Shown here piece after piece: positions 56,120 through 64,000 of a stretch of 64,000 nt of DNA. The notes under the pieces were generated by a model. It worked only from the letters and a program-made list of their open reading frames with translations. It made no database searches and was not told where the DNA came from. Made by a program: the position numbers and the translations under genes. Origin of the DNA: Aeromonas diversa CDC 2478-85 (GTDB lineage: Bacteria; Pseudomonadota; Gammaproteobacteria; Enterobacterales; Aeromonadaceae); contig NZ_CDCE01000035.1 of NCBI RefSeq assembly GCF_000819805.1, positions 17,565 through 81,564 on the forward strand, written 5' to 3'. Each line of letters opens with the position of its first letter. Position 1 is the first letter of the stretch.

Positions 56120-56132
56120 TTGGAGTTTAACG

Positions 56133-56672
56133 ATGGCGAAACTGCATGATTACTACAAAGCAAATGTAGTAAATGAACTGACTAAGCAGTTCGGTTACAA
56201 GACTATCATGCAAGTCCCTCGGATCGAGAAAATCACCCTGAACATGGGTGTAGGTGAAGCGATTGCTGATAAAAAACTGCTGGAAAATGCTGCTGCCGAC
56301 CTGGCTGCCATTTCCGGTCAGAAGCCGCTGATCACCAAGGCTCGTAAATCCGTTGCGGGCTTCAAGATTCGTGAAGGCTACCCGATAGGTTGCAAAGTAA
56401 CCCTGCGTGGCGAGCGTATGTGGGAGTTCCTGGAGCGCCTGATCTCTATCGCAGTACCCCGTGTCCGTGACTTCCGCGGCCTGAACGCTAAGTCGTTCGA
56501 CGGTCGTGGTAACTACTCCATGGGTGTTCGCGAGCAGATCATCTTCCCGGAAATCGACTATGACAAGGTCGATCGCGTTCGTGGTCTGGATATCACCATC
56601 ACCACTTCCGCGCAAACCGATGATGAAGGCCGTGCTCTGCTGGCTGCCTTTAACTTCCCGTTCCGCAAGTAA
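56133..56672 (+). CDS. rplE: 50S ribosomal protein L5
   Basis: A 179-residue 5S rRNA-binding protein of the central protuberance, [19 protein letters not shown] at the start. The start region in E. coli includes the S8 repressor binding site that controls the spc operon; by synteny it should lie near 56110-56160 here. Confidence 0.97.
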   Translation: MAKLHDYYKANVVNELTKQFGYKTIMQVPRIEKITLNMGVGEAIADKKLLENAAADLAAISGQKPLITKARKSVAGFKIREGYPIGCKVTLRGERMWEFLERLISIAVPRVRDFRGLNAKSFDGRGNYSMGVREQIIFPEIDYDKVDRVRGLDITITTSAQTDDEGRALLAAFNFPFRK

Positions 56673-56683
56673 GGTGTAGGGTT

Positions 56684-56989
56684 ATGGCAAAACTTTCCAT
56701 GAAAGCACGTGAAGTCAAGCGTGCCAAGCTGGCAGCCAAGTACGCTACCAAGCGTGCCGAGCTGAAAGCTCTGATCGTTGACATGAACGCTTCCGAAGAA
56801 GCGCGTTGGGACGCTGTTCTCAAGCTGCAACAGCTGCCCCGTGATTCCAGCCCGATCCGCCAGCGTAACCGTTGTGCCATTACTGGCCGTCCGCACGGTG
56901 TGCTGCGTAAATTTGGCCTGTGCCGCATCAAGGTGCGTGAGCATGCCATGAAGGGTGAAATTCCGGGCCTGAAAAAGGCCTCTTGGTAA
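56684..56989 (+). CDS. rpsN: 30S ribosomal protein S14
   Basis: A 101-residue protein of the long, zinc-free (C-minus) type; the CxxC pairs of the short form are absent. [20 protein letters not shown] and [21 protein letters not shown] are standard. Confidence 0.97.
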   Translation: MAKLSMKAREVKRAKLAAKYATKRAELKALIVDMNASEEARWDAVLKLQQLPRDSSPIRQRNRCAITGRPHGVLRKFGLCRIKVREHAMKGEIPGLKKASW

Positions 56990-57008
56990 GAATCTCGGGA
57001 GTTAGACT

Positions 57009-57401
57009 ATGAGCATGCAAGATCCGATCGCGGATATGCTGACCCGCATCCGTAACGGTCAGGCGGCGAGCAAGGTTGCGGTTTCCATGCCCTCCTCCAA
57101 GCTGAAAGTGGCTATTGCCAAAGTGCTGAAGGATGAAGGCTACATCGCTGGCTACAACGTAGCTGGTGACGTGAAACCGGAACTGGAAATCGAACTGAAG
57201 TATTTCCAAGGCAAGCCGGTTGTAGAACTGATCCAACGCGTGAGCCGTCCTGGCCTGCGTATTTACAAGCGTACCAATGATCTGCCGAAGGTAATGGGCG
57301 GTCTGGGTATCGCCGTTGTGTCCACTTCTAAAGGTGTGATGACTGACCGTGCTGCCCGTAAGGCTTGCATGGGCGGTGAGATCATCTGCTACGTCGCTTA
57401 A
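57009..57401 (+). CDS. rpsH: 30S ribosomal protein S8
   Basis: A 130-residue assembly protein and, in E. coli, the translational repressor of the spc operon. [17 protein letters not shown] at the start and [20 protein letters not shown] at the end are conserved. Confidence 0.97.
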   Translation: MSMQDPIADMLTRIRNGQAASKVAVSMPSSKLKVAIAKVLKDEGYIAGYNVAGDVKPELEIELKYFQGKPVVELIQRVSRPGLRIYKRTNDLPKVMGGLGIAVVSTSKGVMTDRAARKACMGGEIICYVA

Positions 57402-57412
57402 GGAGGTAGGAA

Positions 57413-57946
57413 ATGTCTCGTGTTGCTAAGGCACCCGTCGCGATTCCTGCTGGCGTAGAGGTGACTCTGAACGGCCAAGAGCTGACCGTAAAAGGTGCTA
57501 AAGGTTCTCTGGTTCGTTCCATCAACGCGGCTGTTGAAGTGACCAAGGAAGAGAGCGTACTGAAGTTTGCTCCGCGTGCTGGCTTTGCCGGTGCCGATGC
57601 TCAAGCTGGTACTGCTCGCGCCCTGGTTAACAACATGGTCATCGGTGTTACCCAAGGCTTCGAGCGCAAGCTGCAGCTGGTCGGTGTAGGCTATCGTGCC
57701 TCCATCAAGGGCAACGCTGTCGCTCTGGCCCTGGGCTTCTCTCACCCGGTCGAGCATGAACTGCCGGCTGGCATCACTGCCGAGTGCCCCACCCAGACCG
57801 AAATCGTTCTGCGTGGCATCGACAAGCAGGTGATTGGCCAAGTTGCCGCGGATATCCGTGCTTACCGCGCTCCGGAGCCCTATAAGGGCAAGGGTGTACG
57901 CTATGCCAATGAGCAAGTGCGTACTAAAGAAGCTAAGAAGAAGTAA
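57413..57946 (+). CDS. rplF: 50S ribosomal protein L6
   Basis: A 177-residue protein near the GTPase centre with two related domains. [20 protein letters not shown] opens it; the [10 protein letters not shown] tail is typical. AAGGAGG lies upstream with good spacing. Confidence 0.97.
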   Translation: MSRVAKAPVAIPAGVEVTLNGQELTVKGAKGSLVRSINAAVEVTKEESVLKFAPRAGFAGADAQAGTARALVNNMVIGVTQGFERKLQLVGVGYRASIKGNAVALALGFSHPVEHELPAGITAECPTQTEIVLRGIDKQVIGQVAADIRAYRAPEPYKGKGVRYANEQVRTKEAKKK

Positions 57947-57955
57947 GGTAACACT

Positions 57956-58309
57956 ATGGACAAGAAAGCAGCTCGTCTCCGTCGTGCTACTCGTGCACGT
58001 AAGAAGATGCAGGAACTGGGTGCGACTCGTCTGGTTGTTCACCGTACTCCGCGTCATATCTACGCGCAGATCATTGCAGCCAACGGTTCCGAAGTCCTGG
58101 CCTCTGCTTCCACAGTAGAGAAGGCTATCAGCGAAAGCATCAAATACACCGGTAACGCCGACGCGGCAGCCGCTGTAGGTAAAGCTATCGCCGAGCGCGC
58201 CATCGCCAAGGGTGTACAGAACGTGTCGTTTGACCGTTCCGGTTTCAAGTATCACGGTCGTGTAGCCGCTCTGGCTACCGCTGCTCGTGACGCTGGTCTG
58301 CAGTTCTAA
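57956..58309 (+). CDS. rplR: 50S ribosomal protein L18
   Basis: A 117-residue 5S rRNA-binding protein. [21 protein letters not shown] and [22 protein letters not shown] are standard, and the length equals the E. coli protein. Confidence 0.97.
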   Translation: MDKKAARLRRATRARKKMQELGATRLVVHRTPRHIYAQIIAANGSEVLASASTVEKAISESIKYTGNADAAAAVGKAIAERAIAKGVQNVSFDRSGFKYHGRVAALATAARDAGLQF

Positions 58310-58323
58310 GCTAGGAGTCGAAG

Positions 58324-58824
58324 ATGGCTAAAATCGAATCTCAAGCCGGTGAACTGCACGAGAAGCTCATTGCGGTAAACCGTGTTTCGAAGACTGTTAA
58401 GGGTGGTCGTATCATGTCCTTCACCGCACTGACTGTAGTGGGTGATGGCAACGGCCGTGTAGGTTACGGTTACGGTAAGGCCCGTGAAGTTCCGGCTGCC
58501 ATTCAAAAGGCAATGGAACAGGCTAAGCGCAACCTGAAGAAGGTAGAACTGAACAACGGTACTCTGCACCACCCGGTGAAGGGCATCCACTCTGGTTCCA
58601 CCGTATTCATGAAGCCGGCCTCCCAGGGTACTGGTATCATCGCCGGTGGTGCTATGCGTGCCGTTCTGGAAGTGGCTGGCGTTCATAACGTACTGGCCAA
58701 GACCTACGGTTCCACCAACCCGATCAACGTGGTACGCGCCACTGTAGACGCTCTGGTTCACGGTCAATCTCCGGAACAGATCGCTGCCAAGCGTGGTCTG
58801 CGCGTTGAAGAAATTCTGGGGTAA
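58324..58824 (+). CDS. rpsE: 30S ribosomal protein S5
   Basis: A 166-residue fidelity protein. The loop [23 protein letters not shown] holds residues where spectinomycin resistance arises in other bacteria; it has the sensitive-type sequence. Length as in E. coli. Confidence 0.97.
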   Translation: MAKIESQAGELHEKLIAVNRVSKTVKGGRIMSFTALTVVGDGNGRVGYGYGKAREVPAAIQKAMEQAKRNLKKVELNNGTLHHPVKGIHSGSTVFMKPASQGTGIIAGGAMRAVLEVAGVHNVLAKTYGSTNPINVVRATVDALVHGQSPEQIAAKRGLRVEEILG

Positions 58825-58830
58825 TGCGAC

Positions 58831-59013
58831 ATGGCTAACAAGACTGTAAAAGTAACTCAAACCCGCAGCTCTATCGGCCGCCTGCCCAAGCACAAGGCGA
58901 CTCTGCGTGGCCTGGGTCTGCGTCGCATTGGTCACACCGTTGAGCTGGAGGATACTCCTTGCGTTCGCGGTATGATCAACCAGGTGTATTACATGGTTAA
59001 GGTGGAGGGCTAA
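58831..59013 (+). CDS. rpmD: 50S ribosomal protein L30
   Basis: A 60-residue protein, [28 protein letters not shown] in two conserved halves ([17 protein letters not shown] and [14 protein letters not shown]). Six bases after rpsE. Confidence 0.97.
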   Translation: MANKTVKVTQTRSSIGRLPKHKATLRGLGLRRIGHTVELEDTPCVRGMINQVYYMVKVEG

Positions 59014-59015
59014 GC

Positions 59016-59453
59016 ATGCGTCTGAACACTCTGTCTCCGGCTGCTGGCTCCAAGCCTGTAAAGGCTCGTCGCGGTCGCGGTATCGGCTCCGGTCTGGGTA
59101 AGACTGGTGGTCGTGGTGTTAAGGGCCAGACCTCTCGTTCCGGTGGCGGTAAAGTCCGTCGCGGTTACGAAGGCGGTCAGATGCCGCTGAAAATCCGTCT
59201 GCCGAAGTTCGGTTTCACTTCTCGCAAGTCTCTGGTATCCGCCGAGGTTCGCCTGAACGAAATCGCGATGGTAGAAGGTGATGTGGTGGATCTGAGCACC
59301 CTGAAGCAAGCCGGTGTTGTTAACAAGAACATCGAGTTTGTGAAGGTTGTTCTGTCCGGTAACATCGACCGCGCTGTGACCGTTCGTGGTCTGCCCGTCA
59401 CCAAGGGTGCACGTGCAGCCATCGAGGCCGCCGGCGGTAAAATCGAGGAATAA
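59016..59453 (+). CDS. rplO: 50S ribosomal protein L15
   Basis: A 145-residue late-assembly protein with a glycine-rich N-terminal extension ([35 protein letters not shown]) that penetrates 23S rRNA. It starts two bases after rpmD. Confidence 0.97.
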   Translation: MRLNTLSPAAGSKPVKARRGRGIGSGLGKTGGRGVKGQTSRSGGGKVRRGYEGGQMPLKIRLPKFGFTSRKSLVSAEVRLNEIAMVEGDVVDLSTLKQAGVVNKNIEFVKVVLSGNIDRAVTVRGLPVTKGARAAIEAAGGKIEE

Positions 59454-59461
59454 TCAGTACA

Positions 59462-60790
59462 ATGGCTAAGAAACCAGGATTGGATGTAAAAGCACAGGGT
59501 GGTCTGAGTGAACTGAAGAGCCGTCTGCTCTTCGTTCTCGGAGCGATTATCGTCTTCCGTGCAGGCTCTTATGTGCCTATTCCTGGTATTGACGCCGCCG
59601 TACTGGCCGAATTGTTCCAGCAACAGAAGGGCACCATCATTGAGATGTTTAACATGTTCAGTGGTGGTGCACTTGCCCGTGCTTCTATTCTTGCGCTGGG
59701 GATCATGCCGTACATTTCGGCATCGATCATCATCCAGCTGCTGACTGTGGTTCACCCCGCTCTTGCTGAACTCAAGAAAGAGGGTGAGGCCGGTCGCCGC
59801 AAGATCAGCCAGTATACGCGCTGGGGCACGCTGGTATTGGGAACTTTCCAGGCCATTGGTATCGCAACCGGCCTGCCGAATATGATGCAGGGGCTCGTGA
59901 GTAATCCGGGCTTCGGCTTCTATTTCACGGCGGTTGTGAGTCTGGTCACCGGCACCATGTTTTTGATGTGGCTGGGTGAGCAGATCACCGAGCGTGGCAT
60001 CGGTAATGGTATCTCGCTGATAATCTTCACGGGTATCGTTGCTGGTCTGCCTCATGCCATTGGCGCTACGGCCGAACAGGCACGTCAAGGGGAATTGCAC
60101 ATCCTGCTGTTGCTGTTGCTGGGCTTGATTGTTTTCGCAGTGACTTACTTTGTGGTGTTCGTGGAACGTGGTCAGCGTCGTATCGTCGTTAACTACGCCA
60201 AGCGTCAACAAGGCCGCCAGGTATTCGCAGCGCAAAGCACGCACCTGCCGTTGAAGGTCAACATGGCTGGTGTGATTCCTGCGATTTTCGCATCCAGTAT
60301 CATCCTCTTCCCGGGTACCATTACCTCTTGGTTTGGTCAGGGTGAGGGTACTGTGGCCGATGTCTTGCAGCAGATCTCTATGGTTCTGCAGCCGGGCCAG
60401 CCCCTGTACGAGATGCTGTATGCAGCAGCCATTATCTTCTTCTGCTTCTTCTACACCGCGTTGGTGTTCAACCCGCGCGAGACTGCAGATAATCTGAAGA
60501 AGAGTGGAGCCTTTATCCCGGGGATCCGCCCGGGCGAGCAGACAGCACGTTATATCGATAAGGTTATGACCCGCCTGACTCTGGCTGGCGCGCTCTATAT
60601 AACCTTTATCTGTCTGGTACCACAGTTCTTGATGACTGCCTGGAACGTACAGTTCTACTTCGGTGGCACCTCGCTGCTGATTATCGTGGTAGTGATCATG
60701 GACTTCATGGCTCAGGTTCAGACCCATATGATGTCTCATCAATATGGTGATGTCCTGAGGAAGGCCAACCTGAAGGGCTACGGCCGCTAA
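59462..60790 (+). CDS. secY: protein translocase subunit SecY
   Basis: A 442-residue inner membrane channel with ten helices that, with SecE and SecG, carries proteins across or into the membrane. Typical segments: [14 protein letters not shown], the plug region after it, [52 protein letters not shown] and [14 protein letters not shown]. Length equals E. coli SecY (443). Eight bases after rplO within the spc operon. Confidence 0.98.
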   Translation: MAKKPGLDVKAQGGLSELKSRLLFVLGAIIVFRAGSYVPIPGIDAAVLAELFQQQKGTIIEMFNMFSGGALARASILALGIMPYISASIIIQLLTVVHPALAELKKEGEAGRRKISQYTRWGTLVLGTFQAIGIATGLPNMMQGLVSNPGFGFYFTAVVSLVTGTMFLMWLGEQITERGIGNGISLIIFTGIVAGLPHAIGATAEQARQGELHILLLLLLGLIVFAVTYFVVFVERGQRRIVVNYAKRQQGRQVFAAQSTHLPLKVNMAGVIPAIFASSIILFPGTITSWFGQGEGTVADVLQQISMVLQPGQPLYEMLYAAAIIFFCFFYTALVFNPRETADNLKKSGAFIPGIRPGEQTARYIDKVMTRLTLAGALYITFICLVPQFLMTAWNVQFYFGGTSLLIIVVVIMDFMAQVQTHMMSHQYGDVLRKANLKGYGR

Positions 60791-60816
60791 GGTCGGCGTA
60801 GTTACGGAGTTAAGCA

Positions 60817-60930
60817 ATGAAAGTTCGTGCTTCCGTTAAGGCAATCTGCCGTAACTGCAAAATCATCAAGCGTCACGGTGTGGTGCGTGTGATTTGCAGC
60901 GAGCCTAAGCATAAACAGCGTCAAGGCTAA
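60817..60930 (+). CDS. rpmJ: 50S ribosomal protein L36, zinc-binding type
   Basis: A 37-codon gene encoding [20 protein letters not shown] and [16 protein letters not shown]. Cys11, Cys14, Cys27 and His33 form the zinc site, so this is the zinc-containing (C-plus) form. GGAG precedes the ATG. Last gene of the spc operon. Confidence 0.97.
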   Translation: MKVRASVKAICRNCKIIKRHGVVRVICSEPKHKQRQG

Positions 60931-60948
60931 TTTAGTTACGGTTAGTAC

Positions 60949-60977
60949 TTGCAACAAATAGTTGTGCTGGCTAAGAT
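60949..60977 (+). promoter_or_regulatory. promoter of the alpha operon
   Basis: TTGCAA (60949-60954), a 17-base spacer and TAAGAT (60972-60977). As I recall, the E. coli alpha promoter has the same TTGCAA and a similar -10 at this position. Start point near 60984. Confidence 0.7.
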
Positions 60978-60984
60978 AGCCAGC
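60966..60984 (+). terminator. hairpin between spc and alpha operons
   Basis: GCTGGCT/AGCCAGC with an AAGAT loop, followed by CAACTTTTG. A near-identical hairpin is, from memory, present at this place in E. coli. It overlaps the alpha promoter -10 and could act as a partial terminator of spc transcripts. Confidence 0.55.
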
Positions 60985-61070
60985 CAACTTTTGTTGTGTA
61001 TTGGTTGACCGCCACGTATCCGCTCACGGGCTTTGTGGTGGTCGTAATCTACTATATGTAGGAGTGAATA
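60985..61070 (+). promoter_or_regulatory. alpha operon leader, putative S4-binding pseudoknot
   Basis: The leader ends TAGGAGTGAATA-GTG, close to the E. coli sequence in which S4 binds a pseudoknot around the rpsM start and stops translation of the operon. The fold was not computed; assignment rests on position, the GTG start and sequence resemblance. Confidence 0.65.
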
Positions 61071-61427
61071 GTGGCCCGTATCGCTGGCATTAACATTCCT
61101 GACCATAAGCATGCAGTCATTGCTCTGACTGCTATTTATGGCGTCGGTCGTACCCGCTCCAAGGCCATCTGTGCCGCAGCCGGTATCGCTGAGAATGTAA
61201 AAATCAAAGACCTGGATGAAGCTCAGGTAGAAAGTCTGCGTGAACAAGTAGGTAAGTACACCGTTGAAGGTGACCTGCGCCGTCAGATTTCTATGAACAT
61301 CAAGCGTTTGATGGACCTGGGTTGCTACCGTGGTTTGCGTCACCGTCGTAGCCTGCCTGTCCGTGGTCAACGTACCAAGACCAACGCACGTACCCGTAAG
61401 GGTCCGCGCAAGGCTATCAAGAAGTAA
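61071..61427 (+). CDS. rpsM: 30S ribosomal protein S13
   Basis: A 118-residue head protein starting at GTG, as in E. coli, directly after [26 protein letters not shown] and the basic tail [21 protein letters not shown] are standard. GTG use here belongs to S4 feedback control. First gene of the alpha operon. Confidence 0.98.
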   Translation: MARIAGINIPDHKHAVIALTAIYGVGRTRSKAICAAAGIAENVKIKDLDEAQVESLREQVGKYTVEGDLRRQISMNIKRLMDLGCYRGLRHRRSLPVRGQRTKTNARTRKGPRKAIKK

Positions 61428-61441
61428 CGGGAAGGTAGAAA

Positions 61442-61831
61442 ATGGCTAAAACTCCGACTCGTGCTCGCAAGCGCGTTAAAAAGCAAGTGAGCGACGGTAT
61501 CGCACACGTACATGCCTCTTTCAACAACACAATCGTGACTATCACTGACCGTCAGGGCAACGCTCTGTCTTGGGCCACCGCTGGTGGTTCTGGTTTCCGT
61601 GGTTCTCGTAAGTCCACCCCGTTCGCTGCCCAGGTTGCAGCCGAGCGTGCCGGTGAGATGGCCAAAGAATATGGCGTCAAGAACCTGGAAGTCATGGTCA
61701 AGGGTCCGGGTCCCGGTCGTGAGTCTTCCATCCGCGCGCTGAACGCGGCTGGTTTCCGCATCACTAACATCACTGATGTGACTCCGATCCCGCACAACGG
61801 TTGTCGTCCTCCCAAGAAGCGCCGCGTGTAA
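61442..61831 (+). CDS. rpsK: 30S ribosomal protein S11
   Basis: A 129-residue platform protein near the E site. [21 protein letters not shown] and [16 protein letters not shown] are standard, and length equals E. coli. Confidence 0.98.
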   Translation: MAKTPTRARKRVKKQVSDGIAHVHASFNNTIVTITDRQGNALSWATAGGSGFRGSRKSTPFAAQVAAERAGEMAKEYGVKNLEVMVKGPGPGRESSIRALNAAGFRITNITDVTPIPHNGCRPPKKRRV

Positions 61832-61871
61832 CGCGTTTAGCTACTTGGTCTAGGATTGTTGGAGAAAGAAG

Positions 61872-62492
61872 ATGGCAAGATATATCGGTCCTAAGCTTAA
61901 GCTTAGCCGTCGTGAGGGCACCGACCTCTTCCTGAAGTCTGGTGTTCGTGCGATTGATTCTAAGTGCAAGATTGACACCGCCCCGGGTCAGCACGGCGCT
62001 CGCAAGCCGCGTCTGTCCGACTACGGTGTTCAGCTGCGCGAGAAGCAAAAAGTTCGCCGTATCTACGGCGTATTGGAAAAACAGTTCCGCAACTACTACC
62101 GCCACGCTGCCCGTCAGAAGGGTAACACCGGCGAAAACCTGTTGCAGCTGCTGGAAGGTCGTTTGGACAACGTTGTCTACCGCATGGGCTTTGGTGCTAC
62201 CCGCGCTGAAGCACGTCAGCTGGTAAGCCACAAGGCCATCATGGTCAACGGCCGCGTTGTGAACATTCCTTCTTTCCAGGTTTCCCCTGAGGATGTGGTC
62301 TCTGTTCGCGAGAAGGCTAAGAAGCAAGCACGTATCAAGGCTGCCCTTGAGGTTGCTGGTCAGCGTGAGAAGCCGACTTGGGTAGAGGTTGACGCTGCCA
62401 AGATGGAAGGTGCCTTCAAGCGCCTGCCGGAGCGTTCTGACCTGTCTGCCGACATTAACGAACAGCTGATCGTCGAGCTTTACTCCAAGTAA
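61872..62492 (+). CDS. rpsD: 30S ribosomal protein S4
   Basis: A 206-residue primary 16S rRNA-binding protein and expected repressor of this operon. [20 protein letters not shown] opens it. It lacks the N-terminal zinc Cys cluster (C-minus type), and an S4 RNA-binding domain lies at about 95-155 ([20 protein letters not shown]). Confidence 0.98.
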   Translation: MARYIGPKLKLSRREGTDLFLKSGVRAIDSKCKIDTAPGQHGARKPRLSDYGVQLREKQKVRRIYGVLEKQFRNYYRHAARQKGNTGENLLQLLEGRLDNVVYRMGFGATRAEARQLVSHKAIMVNGRVVNIPSFQVSPEDVVSVREKAKKQARIKAALEVAGQREKPTWVEVDAAKMEGAFKRLPERSDLSADINEQLIVELYSK

Positions 62493-62517
62493 AGCTAGCT
62501 TCTAAAGAGAGGACACA

Positions 62518-63507
62518 ATGCTGGGTTCTGTAACAGATTTTCTTAAGCCGCGGCTAGTTGATATCGAGCAAGTTAGCCCGACTCACGCAAAAGTGACTCT
62601 TGAGCCGCTTGAGCGTGGCTTTGGTCACACGCTGGGCAACGCCCTGCGTCGTATTTTGCTTTCTTCTATGCCCGGTTGTGCAGTTACTGAAGTCGAAATC
62701 GATGGCGTACTGCACGAGTACAGCAGCAAGGAAGGTGTTCAGGAAGACGTTCTCGAAATCCTGCTGAACCTGAAAGGCATCGCTGTGAAGCTGGAAGGCA
62801 AGGACGAGGTAACTCTGTCCCTGACCAAGTCTGGAACAGGCCCCGTTACCGCTGGTGATATCACTCACGGTGATGAAGTTGAGATCGTAAACCCGGAGCA
62901 CGTAATCTGCCACCTGACCAGCGCCAACGCTGAGATCAGCATGCGCTTGAAGATTCAGCGCGGTCGTGGTTACGTGCCCGCTTCTGCCCGCGTCCACAAC
63001 GACGATGAAGAGCGCCCGATTGGTCGCCTGCTGCTGGACGCTGCGTTCAGTCCCATCGTTCGCATCGCCTACAATGTAGAAGCGGCGCGTGTGGAACAGC
63101 GTACCGACTTGGACAAGCTGGTCATCGAAATGGAGACCAACGGCACCCTGGATCCGGAAGAGGCTATTCGTCGCTCCGCCACTATCCTGGCAGAGCAACT
63201 GGAAGCCTTCGTCGACCTGCGTGACGTGAGCGTGCCCGAGAAGAAGGAAGAGAAGCCCGAGTTCGATCCGATTCTGCTGCGTCCTGTCGATGATTTGGAG
63301 CTGACAGTTCGTTCTGCGAACTGTCTGAAGGCAGAAGCTATCCACTATATTGGTGATCTGGTACAGCGTACCGAAGTCGAGTTGCTTAAGACTCCGAACC
63401 TCGGTAAGAAGTCCCTGACTGAGATCAAGGACGTGTTGGCCTCCCGTGGTCTGTCTCTGGGCATGCGCCTGGAGAACTGGCCGCCCGCCAGCATCGCTGA
63501 CGAGTAA
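62518..63507 (+). CDS. rpoA: RNA polymerase alpha subunit
   Basis: A 329-residue subunit, the E. coli length. The N-terminal domain (to about 235) dimerises and binds beta subunits ([17 protein letters not shown]). The C-terminal domain (about 250-329) binds UP elements and activators: [22 protein letters not shown] and [24 protein letters not shown] contain the DNA-contacting residues. Preceded by GAGAGGA. Confidence 0.98.
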
Positions 63508-63538
63508 ATCCAGATTACGGGTTCACAGATTTAGTTAG

Positions 63539-63934
<396 letters not shown>

Positions 63935-63941
63935 GATAGAA

Positions 63942-63971
63942 AAAGCCGGGCTTGCCCGGCTTTTCTTTTTC
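63942..63971 (+). terminator. intrinsic terminator of the alpha operon
   Basis: AAAGCCGGGC/GCCCGGCTTT with a two-base apex (effective loop larger), followed by TCTTTTT, eight bases after the rplQ stop. Confidence 0.92.
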
Positions 63972-64000
63972 CTGCATTTTTCTTACCGCTTACCGCTTAC

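Noticed and set aside
63971..64000. Short CTTACCG-type direct repeats at the right edge
   Set aside because: Only three partial copies before the window ends; too little to interpret.

Overview
This is a chromosomal window from a GC-rich gammaproteobacterium, most likely Aeromonas. That assignment rests on recalled gene content and protein similarity, not on a search: a tnaC-tnaA tryptophanase operon, an argE/argCBFGH divergon beside ppc, metJ/metBL, glyQS, and the standard S10-spc-alpha ribosomal protein cluster. No rRNA, tRNA, insertion sequence or CRISPR array was seen. Most of the window is ordinary core genome.

Layout. 1-2.7 kb: a gene cut by the left edge, a DUF5610 protein and trmA. 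2.7-7.7 kb: tna control region, tnaC leader peptide, tnaA, a membrane 4Fe-4S protein, a small His-containing membrane protein and an aromatic amino acid permease. 7.7-11.1 kb: a stand-alone EAL phosphodiesterase, a small exported protein and a three-gene lipoprotein operon (CsgG-like, DUF4810, DUF799). 11.2-13.65 kb: accessory segment, described below. 13.7-18.9 kb: glyQS, tag, an isochorismatase-like hydrolase and an OmpA-domain lipoprotein. 19.2-24.4 kb: a TAXI-TRAP transporter and an SdaC-like permease. 24.5-28.6 kb: metJ facing metBL across MetJ operators. 28.6-34.6 kb: three orphan periplasmic-binding-like proteins, ybaK, a histidine phosphatase, a small membrane protein and two acetyltransferases. 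34.9-44.7 kb: ppc, argE and argCBFGH. 44.7-50.0 kb: a LysR divergon with a CMD protein and a DUF4865-like protein, a small unknown, a FAN1-like VRR-NUC nuclease and an EamA transporter. 50.1-64 kb: the S10, spc and alpha operons with their promoters and terminators.

The one clearly foreign-looking stretch is an AT-rich island (about 11.83-13.34 kb). It holds two genes facing each other with overlapping 3' ends: a soluble protein with the motifs of a family GT51 peptidoglycan transglycosylase, and a one-helix membrane protein of unknown family. Two roughly 245-bp copies of a hairpin-bearing GC-rich repeat flank it in inverted orientation, and on the left there are three tandem copies of a further repeat. 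This two-gene cassette is the best candidate for an undescribed system; its function is unknown.

Regulatory logic visible in the sequence: tna has a CRP-like site centred 61.5 bp upstream of the predicted start point and a TnaC peptide with the key Trp, Asp and Pro residues. metBL carries tandem met boxes beside metJ. The arg divergon carries an ARG box. S10, spc and alpha each have a recognisable promoter, and rpsM keeps its GTG start and leader hairpin.
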